Shown here one piece after another: positions 18,927 to 26,101 of a stretch of DNA of 33,307 nucleotides (positions within the stretch are counted from its first letter, which is position 1; each line of letters starts with the position of its first letter). The DNA is taken from NCBI GenBank assembly GCA_021783355.1, contig JAJXTZ010000008.1, positions 1 through 33,307 of the forward strand, given 5' to 3'. The stretch is from a bacterium (lineage in GTDB: Bacteria > Elusimicrobiota > Elusimicrobia > UBA1565 > UBA9628). Made by a program: the position numbers and the translations under genes. The notes beneath the pieces were generated by a model. That model made no database searches. It saw nothing but the letters and a program-made list of their open reading frames with translations, and had not been told where the DNA came from.

Positions 18927-19294
18927 TGGCGCGCATCCTGGTCGTCGACGACGAGGTGGACATCGTCGAGAACATCGCCGCCCTCCTCAAGGCCAAGGGC
19001 CACCAGGTCTCCTGGGCGGCGGACGGGGCCGAGGCCCTGGCGCGCGCGAAGAAGGAGCGCCCGGAGCTGGTCCTCCTGGACGTAATCCTGCCTCGCCTGT
19101 CGGGCTTCGACGTGTGCAAGCTGCTGCGCTCCGAGCCCAAGACCGCCAAAGTCAAGATCGTCATGGTGACCGGGCTGGGACGGCTCGGGGACGTGGAGAC
19201 GGCCTTCGCCTCGGGGGCCGACGACTACCTGATCAAGCCGTTCGATTCCGAGCGCCTGTTCAAGAAGATCGAGAAGGTCCTGGCCCTGCCGTGA
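18926..19294 (+). CDS. Single-domain response regulator (CheY-like)
   Basis: This 122-residue receiver domain has no output domain. The acidic pocket is D8-D9, the phosphoacceptor is D52 (LVLLDVILP), T82 is the switch Thr, and K104 lies in LIKPFD. All catalytic residues are intact, unlike those of the adjacent kinase-like protein. Such stand-alone receivers act by protein-protein contact, for example on motility, pilus or kinase targets, or as phosphorelay intermediates. The start ATG overlaps the kinase stop, and its own stop overlaps the GTG of the next gene (GTGA at 19291). The output of the pair is unknown. Confidence 0.95.
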   Translation: MARILVVDDEVDIVENIAALLKAKGHQVSWAADGAEALARAKKERPELVLLDVILPRLSGFDVCKLLRSEPKTAKVKIVMVTGLGRLGDVETAFASGADDYLIKPFDSERLFKKIEKVLALP

Positions 19295-20106
19295 GCCGCG
19301 GGCCGGCGCCTCGCGCGGCCTACCGCCGCCTGCTGGCGGCCTACGGTCCCCAGGGCTGGTGGCCGACCACCCGCCCCGGCGCGGCCCGTCCGTCCTACGA
19401 GCCGCGCCGAGCGCGCGGACTCAGCGAGGCCGAGCGCGTGGAGATCTGCGTCGGCGCGATCCTGACCCAGAACGCCGCCTGGACCAACGCGGAGAAGGCG
19501 CTGGCGGGCTTGCGCCGCGTCCTCCCGCGCCCGGACTGGGCCGGCTTGGCTGCCCTGCCGGAAGGACGCCTGGCCGGGGCCGTGCGCTCCTCGGGCTATT
19601 TCCGCCAGAAGGCCCGCAAGCTCAAGGTCCTGGCCGCGGCCGCGCTGGCGCGCGGCGGCGGCACGCGCGCGTGGCTGGGGGCGGGGCGCGTGGAAGAGCG
19701 CCGCGCCGAACTGCTAGGCTTGTGGGGCGTCGGGCCCGAGACCGCGGACTCCATCCTGCTCTACGCGGGCGGCCGTCCGTCCTTCGTGATCGACGCGTAC
19801 ACCCGGCGCGTCGGCGCGCGCCTCGGCTGGTGGCGGGCCCCCTCGTACGACGAGGCCCGGGACTGGCTCGTCGCGCGCCTGCCCCGGGACCGGGAACTCT
19901 ATGCCGAATTCCACGCCCTGGTCGTCCGCCACGCCAAGGAGCATTGCCGCGTCCGCCCGGACTGCGGCGGCTGCCCTCTGCGCCGCGCTTGCGCTCACGC
20001 CCGCCGCGGCGCTGACGCCGGTCGCGCCGCCGCCGGTCCCGCGCCCCGCGCCCGACGGCGCGCTGTTCGCCGCCGCCGCAAAAGTCGACATCACCCCCGA
20101 TCTTAA
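19291..20106 (+). CDS. HhH-GPD DNA glycosylase, endonuclease III-related (COG2231/MagIII-like)
   Basis: GTG start overlaps the previous stop; 271 codons. The sequence RVEICVGAILTQNAAWTNAEKAL is characteristic of the endonuclease III-related COG2231 group. The helix-hairpin-helix reads LWGVGPETADSILLYAGG. Glu stands where true endonuclease III has its lyase Lys, and the catalytic Asp is kept in VIDAYTRR, so a monofunctional glycosylase (3-methyladenine-type, as MagIII) is expected. A [4Fe-4S] motif Cx5Cx2Cx5C is at C219, C225, C228 and C234. The frame runs on for about 37 Arg/Ala-rich residues that have no family counterpart and overlap the start of the next gene by 206 bases. That tail is probably an accident of the late stop codon. 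Confidence 0.88.
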   Translation: MSRGPAPRAAYRRLLAAYGPQGWWPTTRPGAARPSYEPRRARGLSEAERVEICVGAILTQNAAWTNAEKALAGLRRVLPRPDWAGLAALPEGRLAGAVRSSGYFRQKARKLKVLAAAALARGGGTRAWLGAGRVEERRAELLGLWGVGPETADSILLYAGGRPSFVIDAYTRRVGARLGWWRAPSYDEARDWLVARLPRDRELYAEFHALVVRHAKEHCRVRPDCGGCPLRRACAHARRGADAGRAAAGPAPRARRRAVRRRRKSRHHPRS

Positions 20107-21430
20107 GACCGAGCGGACCTACCTGGCGGGCTTCGGCGCCGCCGGCCGCCGTCCGGACGGCGTGCACGACCCGCTCTACGCCCGGATCCTGCTCCTGCGC
20201 CAAGGCCGCGAGGAAGTCGCCATCGTCGGCCTGGACCTGCTCGGCTTCTACCGCAACGACGTCCAGGACTTGCGGCGCCGCGCCGGCTTCGACGCGCCCG
20301 GGCGCTTCCTGTTCGTCGCGGCCACCCACACGCACTCCGGCCCGGACACGCTGGGCCTCTGGGGGCCGTTCTACGGGATCTCCGGGGAGAACCCGGCGTA
20401 CCAGACCCGCATCAAGGAATCGATCGCGGCGGCCCTGGACCGCCTCGAGGGCGCGCTGCGGCCGGTGACGGCCGAGGGGGCGCGCGGCTCCCTCGATCCC
20501 CGCGGTCTGTGCCGCGACTCGCGCGACCCGCAGGTCATCGACCCGGACCTCGCGGTGCTGCGGCTCAAGGGGAAGGACGGCAAGGCCGTGGCCACGGTGG
20601 TCAACTGGTCCTGCCACGCCGAGGTCCTGGGCCCCAAGAACCGCCTGCTCACCGCGGATTATCCGGCCGCGCTCTGCGCGCGCGTGGAGGAGAAGACCGG
20701 CGGGGCCTGCGTGTTCCTCAACGGGATGATCGGGGGACTGCTGACGCCCGACGTCACGGCCGACGACTACGCCGAGGCCGAGCGCGTGGGGCGGACCGTG
20801 GCCGACGCGGCCTTGGCCCTCAAGACCTCCGCCCGCCCGAGCCGTCCTCTGGCCGCGCGCGCCGGGCCGGTCCTCGTCCCGGTGGAGAACGCCCGCTACC
20901 GCCTGGTCCTGCCCGCGCTGACCTTCGGCCATCGCCTGTACGCGGCCGACGGGACGCCGCTGCCGCGCTGGAAGAAGTGGACGCTGGCCGCGCGACAGCT
21001 CCTCGTGGGCCTGACGCCCGCGACCGAGCCCTGGGTGCGCAGCGAGGTGGCCGTGGTGGACGCGGGCCCCGCGCGCCTGCTGGGGATGCCGGGGGAACTC
21101 TTCCCGGAGCTCGCCGTCGGCGGCTACGGCGGCGCCGACGCCTTCGGCCGCCCCGTCGTCGATCCACGCGACCAAAACCCGCCCGACTTGTCGCGAGCGC
21201 CGAAAGGACCTTACCTGCGCGACCTGGTCCGCGCCCCCGCCCCGATGCTGGTGGGCCTGGCCGGCGACGAACTCGGCTACGTGGTCCCGGGCTACGACTT
21301 CAAGGTCCGGCCGGGCAAGCTCATGCTGCCGCGCCTGCCCGGGCACTACGAGGAGACCAACTCGATCGGCCCCTCGGCCACCCGCATCCTTCTGGACGCC
21401 GCCGCGCGTCTGCTCAAGGAGACCCCATGA
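19901..21430 (+). CDS. Secreted neutral/alkaline ceramidase-family zinc hydrolase
   Basis: This 509-residue protein has a predicted signal peptide (hydrophobic core about residues 20-37, TAAAALCAALALTPAAA) before the mature domain beginning near AAAKVDITPD. Zinc ligands typical of the neutral ceramidase N-terminal family are visible as ATHTHSG (H143, H145) and H239 in NWSCHAEVLG. The region where neutral ceramidases carry their active Ser (NGxxGDVSPN) reads NGMIGGLLTPDV here, so that Ser is absent. The true substrate may not be ceramide. The ATG at 19901 lies deep inside the glycosylase gene; no later in-frame ATG, GTG or TTG precedes the mature domain. Its stop overlaps the serC start (ATGA). 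Confidence 0.82.
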   Translation: MPNSTPWSSATPRSIAASARTAAAALCAALALTPAAALTPVAPPPVPRPAPDGALFAAAAKVDITPDLKTERTYLAGFGAAGRRPDGVHDPLYARILLLRQGREEVAIVGLDLLGFYRNDVQDLRRRAGFDAPGRFLFVAATHTHSGPDTLGLWGPFYGISGENPAYQTRIKESIAAALDRLEGALRPVTAEGARGSLDPRGLCRDSRDPQVIDPDLAVLRLKGKDGKAVATVVNWSCHAEVLGPKNRLLTADYPAALCARVEEKTGGACVFLNGMIGGLLTPDVTADDYAEAERVGRTVADAALALKTSARPSRPLAARAGPVLVPVENARYRLVLPALTFGHRLYAADGTPLPRWKKWTLAARQLLVGLTPATEPWVRSEVAVVDAGPARLLGMPGELFPELAVGGYGGADAFGRPVVDPRDQNPPDLSRAPKGPYLRDLVRAPAPMLVGLAGDELGYVVPGYDFKVRPGKLMLPRLPGHYEETNSIGPSATRILLDAAARLLKETP

Positions 21431-22518
21431 CCCGCAAGATCAACTTCAACGCCGGCCCCGCCGGACTGCCGCTGCCCGTGCTGGAGCGCGCGCAGAAGGA
21501 ACTGCTCGACTTCGAGGGGACCGGGATGTCCATCCTGGAACACAGCCACCGCGGCAAGGACTACGGCCGCGTGCACGAGGGGACGCTGGCCCTCTTCTCC
21601 GAGCTGATGGGCCTGCCCAAGACCCACGACGCCCTGCTCGTCCAGGGCGGCGCCAGCCTTCAGTTCGCGATGCTGCCTATGAATTTCCTTAAGCCCGGGG
21701 CCTCGGCCGACTATCTGGTGACCGGCCATTGGGCCAAGCTCGCGCTGCAGGAGGCCCGGCGCGCGGGCACCGCGCGCGCCGCCGCCGACTGCAAGGACGG
21801 CGACGGCGCGTACACGCGCCTCCCGCGTCCCGAGGAGGTCAAGGTCGACCCCAAGGCCGCCTATCTCCACCTGACGACCAACAACACCATCTACGGGACG
21901 CAGTGGAACGAGTTCCCGGACCCCAAGGGCGTCCCGCTGGTCGCCGACATGAGCTCCGACATCCTCTCGCGCCCGCCGCAGGCCGAGAAGTTCGCGCTGA
22001 TCTACGCGGGCGCCCAGAAGAACCTGGGGCCCGCGGGCCTGGCGCTCGTCGCGGTGAACCGCGAGTGGCTCAAGGAGGCGCGCGCCGACGTCCCCGACAT
22101 CCTGCGCTACCAGGTCCACCTCGACAAGAAATCCCTCGCCCACACGCCGCCGACCTTCGCGGTCTACCTCGTCTGGCTCACGCTGGGCTGGATCAAGGCG
22201 AACGGCGGGGCCGCCGCGATGGCGGTGCGCAACCAGGCCAAGGCCGACCTCCTCTACGCGGCGCTGGACCGCCTGTCCGGCTTCTACCGGGTCCCGGCCG
22301 CCAAGGAGGCGCGCTCGCGCATGAACGCGCTCTTCCGCGCGCCCAGCCCCGAGCTCGACGAGGCCTTCTGCGCCGAGGCCGCGAAGGCTGGGATGGCGGG
22401 CCTCAAGGGCCACCGGGCCACGGGGGGCATGCGCGCCTCGCTGTACAACGCGGTGAGCCTGGACGACGTGAAGACCCTGGTCGCCTTCGCCGAGGACTTC
22501 GCCCGGCGCCGCGGCTAA
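21427..22518 (+). CDS. serC: Phosphoserine aminotransferase
   Basis: This 363-residue class V PLP aminotransferase makes 3-phosphoserine from 3-phosphohydroxypyruvate and glutamate, and serves serine and pyridoxal phosphate synthesis. The N-terminus (INFNAGPAGLP) and GMSILEHSHRGKDY are SerC hallmarks. QGGASLQF forms the phosphate cup, and the PLP lysine is K198 in YAGAQKNLGPAG. The C-terminal GMRASLYNAV is also conserved. Length is normal for the family. It is the last gene of the plus-strand run and overlaps the preceding stop by four bases. serA and serB are not nearby. Serine is also the head precursor of sphingolipids, but no link to the ceramidase-like neighbour is shown. Confidence 0.97.
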   Translation: MTRKINFNAGPAGLPLPVLERAQKELLDFEGTGMSILEHSHRGKDYGRVHEGTLALFSELMGLPKTHDALLVQGGASLQFAMLPMNFLKPGASADYLVTGHWAKLALQEARRAGTARAAADCKDGDGAYTRLPRPEEVKVDPKAAYLHLTTNNTIYGTQWNEFPDPKGVPLVADMSSDILSRPPQAEKFALIYAGAQKNLGPAGLALVAVNREWLKEARADVPDILRYQVHLDKKSLAHTPPTFAVYLVWLTLGWIKANGGAAAMAVRNQAKADLLYAALDRLSGFYRVPAAKEARSRMNALFRAPSPELDEAFCAEAAKAGMAGLKGHRATGGMRASLYNAVSLDDVKTLVAFAEDFARRRG

Positions 22519-22531
22519 AGGCCTCAGCCGC
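22511..22531. terminator. Possible bidirectional hairpin between serC and feoB stops
   Basis: GCGGCT (22511-22516) pairs with AGCCGC (22526-22531) around a nine-base loop and spans the two convergent stop codons. No T-tract follows on either strand, so it is only a weak terminator candidate. Confidence 0.3.
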
Positions 22532-24509
22532 CCAGGAAGGCGGTCAGGCGCACGGCGGCGAAGGACAGCGCGTAGGCCAGGACGAAGAGCGCGGAGAACT
22601 GGATCGCGGGCCATTTCCAGCCCCCGGTCTCGCGGCGCACCATCGCGATGGTGGACACGCACTGCAGGGCGACGGCGAAGAAGACCAGCAGGCCCGCGGC
22701 GGTGGCCAGACCGTAGCGCGCGCTTCCGTCCGGGCGGCGCGCCTCGCGCAGCTCGCGGATCAGACCCCGGTCGGCGCCGGGCTCGCGGCCCATCGCGTAG
22801 ATGGTGCCCAGCGTCCCCACGAAGACCTCGCGCGCGGCCAGAGACGACATCACGGCCACCGAGACGCGCCAGTCCCAGCCCAGCGGGCGGAACGCCGGCT
22901 CCACGGCCCGCCCGGTCATGCCCAGGAAGCTGCCCCGGATGCGCGCCGCGGCCTCGCGGCGGGACAGCGCCTCCAGGCGCGCGTCGCGGTCCGCGGAGGC
23001 CGGCTCCAGGCGCAGGGCGGCCTCCCGGGCCTGCAGCGGCGCCAGCAGGCGCGCGTCGCGCGGGTAGGAGGCCATCGCCCACAGCACGAGGCTGACCAGG
23101 AAGATCACCTGGCCGGCGCGCGTCAGGAAGTGCTTGCAGCGGGTCCACACGTAGCGGGCCAGCTCCCGTGGCTGGGGAACGCGGTATGGAGGGAGCACCG
23201 TCACCGGCGACGGGTAAGCCTCGTAGAGGCGCGTCCACTTCAGCGCCAGGGCGAGCAGGAGGGCCAGGACCACGGCGAAGGCGTACATCCCGGCCATCAC
23301 CACGCCGCGGCCGTCCAGGCCCAGGGGCCGGAAGGTCTCCGGGACGAAGGCGGTGATGATCAGCGTGTAGACCGGCAGGCGCGCGGAACAGGTCATCAGC
23401 GGGGTGAGGAGCGTCGCCACCAGCCGGCGTTTCTCGCTGGCGATGGTGCGCGCGGCCATCACGCCCGGGATCGCGCAGGCGAAGCCGGAGAGGAACGGGA
23501 TGAAGACCTTCCCGTCCAGGCCGAAGGGGCGCAGCGCCCGGTCCACCATGGCCCCGGCGCGCGGGAGGTAGCCGCTCTGCTCCAGCGCGCCGATCAGCGT
23601 GAAAAGGATCGCGATCTGGGGCACGAAGACCACCACCGCCGAGATTCCGGGGATGGCGCCGTCGCACAGGAAGCTGGCCAGGACGCCGTCGGGCAGGCGA
23701 GCGCGCAGGGCGGCGGCGCCGGCGGCGAGGACGCCCGAGAACAGGTCCATCAGCGGCTGGGCCCAGGAGAACAGGGCCTGGAAGAGCAGGAACATGGTCG
23801 CGGCCAGAATCAAGGGGCCGGCCACGGGGTGGAGCAGGACGCGGTCGATGCGGATGGAGCGCGACAGCGTGGGCAGGATCACGCGCGGGGGCTGGGTCAC
23901 GCCGGCCGCCAGGGCGCGCTCGCCGTCGGCCACGGCCCGGGCCTGCAGGTCGCGCAAGGAGCGCTTGGATGCCGCGCGGAAATCCAACGTCGCGGAGAGG
24001 TCCGGGCGCGCGGGGCGGGGGCGCAGCAGCCGCAGCACCGCATCCAGGCCCTCGCCCTTGCGCGCGGAGACCAGGACCACGGGCATCCCCAGGGACGCGG
24101 ACAGCGCGCCGGCGTCCACGCGGACCCCGTTGAGGCGGGCCTCGTCGATCATGTTGACGACCAGGGCGGCCGGGTAGCCCGCGGCTTTGAGGCCCGCGGC
24201 CAGGGCCAGGCAGTTGGACAGGTTGCTCGCCTCGCCGACGCAGAGAACCAGGAGATCGTCGCCCGCGCGCGCGCGCTCGGACAGGAAGCGGAAGGAGACC
24301 CGTTCGTCCTCGGTCTCCGGCAGGAGGGAGTGGGTGCCGGGGAGGTCCACGACCTCCAGGTCCTCGCCCGCCACGGTGAGGGCCCCCGTGGCCTTCTCCA
24401 CGGTGCAGCCGGCGAAGTTGCCCACGCGCTGGCGCAGGCCGGTCAGGGCGTTGAACAGCGTCGTCTTGCCCGTGTTCGGCCGGCCCGCCAGGGCGATTAC
24501 CCGGCTCAC
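22524..24509 (-). CDS. feoB: Ferrous iron transport protein B
   Basis: This 661-residue iron(II) permease has an N-terminal G domain. The P-loop is GRPNTGKTT (residues 9-17), where most FeoB have GNPNSGKTT; DLPGTHSL is G3 and NMID is G4. A helical spacer follows, then the polytopic channel with two Gate-type repeats containing FLSGFACAIPGVMAARTI and LAAREVFVGTLGTIYA. Conserved Cys residues sit in the membrane part (FACAIPG, LMTCSARLP). It begins with a GTG that overlaps the feoA stop (GTGA), showing translational coupling. It is somewhat shorter than the E. coli protein, as in many phyla. No feoC is present. Confidence 0.96.
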   Translation of the reverse strand: MSRVIALAGRPNTGKTTLFNALTGLRQRVGNFAGCTVEKATGALTVAGEDLEVVDLPGTHSLLPETEDERVSFRFLSERARAGDDLLVLCVGEASNLSNCLALAAGLKAAGYPAALVVNMIDEARLNGVRVDAGALSASLGMPVVLVSARKGEGLDAVLRLLRPRPARPDLSATLDFRAASKRSLRDLQARAVADGERALAAGVTQPPRVILPTLSRSIRIDRVLLHPVAGPLILAATMFLLFQALFSWAQPLMDLFSGVLAAGAAALRARLPDGVLASFLCDGAIPGISAVVVFVPQIAILFTLIGALEQSGYLPRAGAMVDRALRPFGLDGKVFIPFLSGFACAIPGVMAARTIASEKRRLVATLLTPLMTCSARLPVYTLIITAFVPETFRPLGLDGRGVVMAGMYAFAVVLALLLALALKWTRLYEAYPSPVTVLPPYRVPQPRELARYVWTRCKHFLTRAGQVIFLVSLVLWAMASYPRDARLLAPLQAREAALRLEPASADRDARLEALSRREAAARIRGSFLGMTGRAVEPAFRPLGWDWRVSVAVMSSLAAREVFVGTLGTIYAMGREPGADRGLIRELREARRPDGSARYGLATAAGLLVFFAVALQCVSTIAMVRRETGGWKWPAIQFSALFVLAYALSFAAVRLTAFLGG

Positions 24510-24739
24510 GGCGCCTCGGGCTCCACGCGGATGCGCTTGAGCAGCCGCCGCTCCAGGGCCAGCAGCTGGGGCCCGACCAGGCAGGCCACCGGGTCGCGCA
24601 GGGGAGTGGGCATCAGCTTGGTCACCACGGTCCCCGGGCGCAGGCCCAAGCCGGAGAGGCGCGCGCGCTCGGTCTCGTCGATCGCGACGAGGTCCACGAT
24701 TCGCACCGGGACCTCCAGCGCCGCCTGGTCGAGCGTCAT
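24506..24739 (-). CDS. feoA: Ferrous iron transport protein A (SH3-like)
   Basis: This small cytoplasmic protein of 77 residues is of the FeoA/DtxR-SH3 fold. The family core ARLSGLGLRPGTVVTKLMP is followed by DPVACLVGPQLLALERRLLKRIRV. FeoA assists FeoB. The start ATG at 24739 is fixed by length, by the family N-terminus and by the strong promoter directly upstream. The open frame extends far beyond it (to 25942), but that part is antisense shadow of the TPR gene. Transcripts are predicted to begin at or within a base of the ATG, without a leader. No Fur box was recognised around the promoter. Confidence 0.93.
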   Translation of the reverse strand: MTLDQAALEVPVRIVDLVAIDETERARLSGLGLRPGTVVTKLMPTPLRDPVACLVGPQLLALERRLLKRIRVEPEAP

Positions 24740-24745
24740 GGGGCC

Positions 24746-24774
24746 ATTATACCCTTGTTGAGACCACATTTCAA
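24746..24774 (-). promoter_or_regulatory. Consensus sigma70 promoter of feoAB, predicted leaderless
   Basis: On the minus strand TTGAAA (plus 24769-24774), a 17-base spacer and a perfect TATAAT (plus 24746-24751) precede the feoA ATG by six bases. This is the best promoter in the window and leaves no room for a Shine-Dalgarno site. Confidence 0.78.
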
Positions 24775-24793
24775 TAAGAGCGGCCGGCGGTTT

Positions 24794-24802
24794 TGGTATC
24801 AT
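24794..24802 (+). promoter_or_regulatory. Extended -10 promoter of the TPR gene, predicted leaderless
   Basis: TGG followed by TATCAT (24797-24802) ends six bases before the ATG at 24809. The -35 region overlaps the divergent feoA promoter and is weak. Expression of the two may therefore interfere. Confidence 0.58.
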
Positions 24803-24808
24803 CGCCGC

Positions 24809-25888
24809 ATGACCCGCGACCCCTTCGCCCCGCTGGAAACCGCACGCGACCGACTCGATGCGGGGCGCCCGGACCTGGCCCTGGCCGCCCTGGCCGCCCG
24901 CGCCCCGGCCGCGACCGCGGGCGAAACCGCCTTCTTGCGCGCCGAGGCCCTGCGCGCCCAGGGCTACTTCCGCCGCGCGCAGGCCGCCTACCGCGAGGCC
25001 CTGCGGCGCCTGGGGCGCGAGGACCGCGACCTGGCGCTGGAGGCCGAGCTGGGCCTGGCCCGCTGCGCGCGCAGCCTGGGTGAGACCGGAGACGCGCGCC
25101 GCGCGATGTCGCGCGCCCGCGCGCTGGCCCCGCGGGACTCGGCGGAGGCCGCCGAGTCCCTGGCCCTGGAGGACGCGCTGGTGGAGCGCGCCGCGGGCCG
25201 CTATTTGAAGGCGCTGACCGCCTTGGCGCCGCTGCTGGCCGCCTCCCGCCGCCGGCGGGACTGGTCGGCCGTCGGCTTCGTTTTGTGGGCGACCGGCGGG
25301 GCGCGGCGCTTCTCCGGCGACCTGGCCGGCTCCCACCGCGACTTCAAGGAGTCTTTGGCCGCCTTCCGGCGCGCCGGCGACCGGGAGGGGCAGGCCTACG
25401 CCCTGTTCGGCCTGGGCGGGATCGCGCGCGTGCGCGGCTTCTTCGCCGAGGCCCGCGCCGCGTACGCCGCCGCGAGGACGATCCTCTCCGGCGGCCCCGA
25501 CCTCTTCGGCCGCGCCTACGCCCACTGCGGCCTGGCCAACGTCCTGCGCCAGCTCGGGCGCTGGTCCGAGGCCGAGCGCCACTACCGCCGCTCCTACGCG
25601 CTGTACGCGGGCCTCGACGACCGCGTGGACCTGGCCTACGTGGACTGGGGGCTGGGTCAGGTGCATCTCAAGCGCGGCGAGCTTCCCGCCGCCGAGCGCC
25701 GCCTGCGCGCCGCGCTGGCCGCCTTCTCGGCCGCCCGCGAGGCCCGCGGCGTCGCCCTGTCGCGCCAGTCGCTGGCCCAGGTCCTGCACGCGCGCGGCCG
25801 CACCGCCGAGGCGGAGCGCCTTTTCGACGCCGCAGTGCGGGGAGCCCGCGCCGCCGGCCTGCACGCGCACCTCGAGATCTACACCTGA
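24809..25888 (+). CDS. Tetratricopeptide-repeat protein
   Basis: This 359-residue, Ala/Arg-rich, all-helical protein has no signal peptide and no membrane segment. TPR-like units recur through its length, for example ALRAQGYFRRAQAAYREALRRLG, QAYALFGLGGIARVRGFFAEARAAYAAA, and YAHCGLANVLRQLGRWSEAERHYRRSYALY, with the expected Gly/Ala/Tyr positions about every 34-40 residues. TPR proteins act as scaffolds; no enzymatic domain is seen, so a partner is needed to give a function. The ATG at 24809 is chosen over an upstream TTG at 24755 because the latter would lie over the promoter region and adds non-TPR residues. It is divergent from feoAB. Confidence 0.88.
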   Translation: MTRDPFAPLETARDRLDAGRPDLALAALAARAPAATAGETAFLRAEALRAQGYFRRAQAAYREALRRLGREDRDLALEAELGLARCARSLGETGDARRAMSRARALAPRDSAEAAESLALEDALVERAAGRYLKALTALAPLLAASRRRRDWSAVGFVLWATGGARRFSGDLAGSHRDFKESLAAFRRAGDREGQAYALFGLGGIARVRGFFAEARAAYAAARTILSGGPDLFGRAYAHCGLANVLRQLGRWSEAERHYRRSYALYAGLDDRVDLAYVDWGLGQVHLKRGELPAAERRLRAALAAFSAAREARGVALSRQSLAQVLHARGRTAEAERLFDAAVRGARAAGLHAHLEIYT

Positions 25889-25900
25889 CCCGCGCGTAAC

Positions 25901-25919
25901 AATCCCGAAACGCGGGATT
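25901..25919. repeat. Perfect 7-bp inverted repeat in the TPR/DUF5678 intergenic region
   Basis: AATCCCG (25901-25907) and CGGGATT (25913-25919) flank a five-base loop. It sits 12 bases after the TPR stop and just upstream of the proposed -10 box at 25922. It could be a weak hairpin terminator (no T-tract) or an operator covering the -35/-10 spacer. Confidence 0.6.
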
Positions 25920-25921
25920 CG

Positions 25922-25927
25922 TAGTCT
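25922..25927 (+). promoter_or_regulatory. Putative -10 box of the DUF5678-like gene, predicted leaderless
   Basis: TAGTCT lies six bases before the ATG at 25934. The -35 region is poor (TAACAA near 25897), and the inverted repeat 25901-25919 occupies the spacer. Confidence 0.42.
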
Positions 25928-25933
25928 GTCCCC

Positions 25934-26101
25934 ATGGGACAAGCGATCTGGGGCGTGCTCGCGAGCTATCGCGGGGTGTGGGTGGCGGTGGACCGCGACG
26001 GCAAGGCGCTCGACGCCGACCCCGATTTGGCGGCGCTGAAGGCGCGCTCGCCGCGCGCCGGGACCTTCCTCTTCGCCTGCGGCGAGGAGGTCAGATCGTG
26101 A
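25934..26101 (+). CDS. Small DUF5678-like protein (55 residues)
   Basis: This short gene begins MGQAIWGVLASYRGVWVAVD and ends with FLFACGEEVRS. The pattern YRG-x-WVAVDRDGKAL, then an ADPDLAAL helix and a closing LFAC strand resembles DUF5678, a small domain of unknown role built around 'yrGkWVAld-dG'. It is isolated between the TPR gene and lptB, and overlaps the 3' end of lptB by 11 bases tail to tail. The start fits the leaderless promoter geometry seen elsewhere in the window. Family assignment is by eye; the gene could be a toxin-antitoxin or regulatory fragment, but nothing in it shows that. Confidence 0.62.
   Translation: MGQAIWGVLASYRGVWVAVDRDGKALDADPDLAALKARSPRAGTFLFACGEEVRS

Noticed and set aside
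18147-22518. Defence or anti-phage island around the DNA glycosylase and receiver genes
   Set aside because: No nuclease, NTPase, toxin or mobile-element signature is present, and composition matches the neighbouring housekeeping genes.
21729-24761. A 1010-codon plus-strand open frame
   Set aside because: It covers serC in a wrong frame and feoB antisense. The serC and feoB frames have clear homologous motifs and this one has none.
24755-24808. Upstream TTG start for the TPR gene
   Set aside because: It would place the coding start over the divergent promoter region, adds 18 unrelated residues and has no ribosome binding site.
24506-25942. A 478-residue protein ending in FeoA
   Set aside because: Only the last 77 residues match FeoA, and a consensus promoter lies immediately before their ATG; the rest is antisense to the TPR gene.
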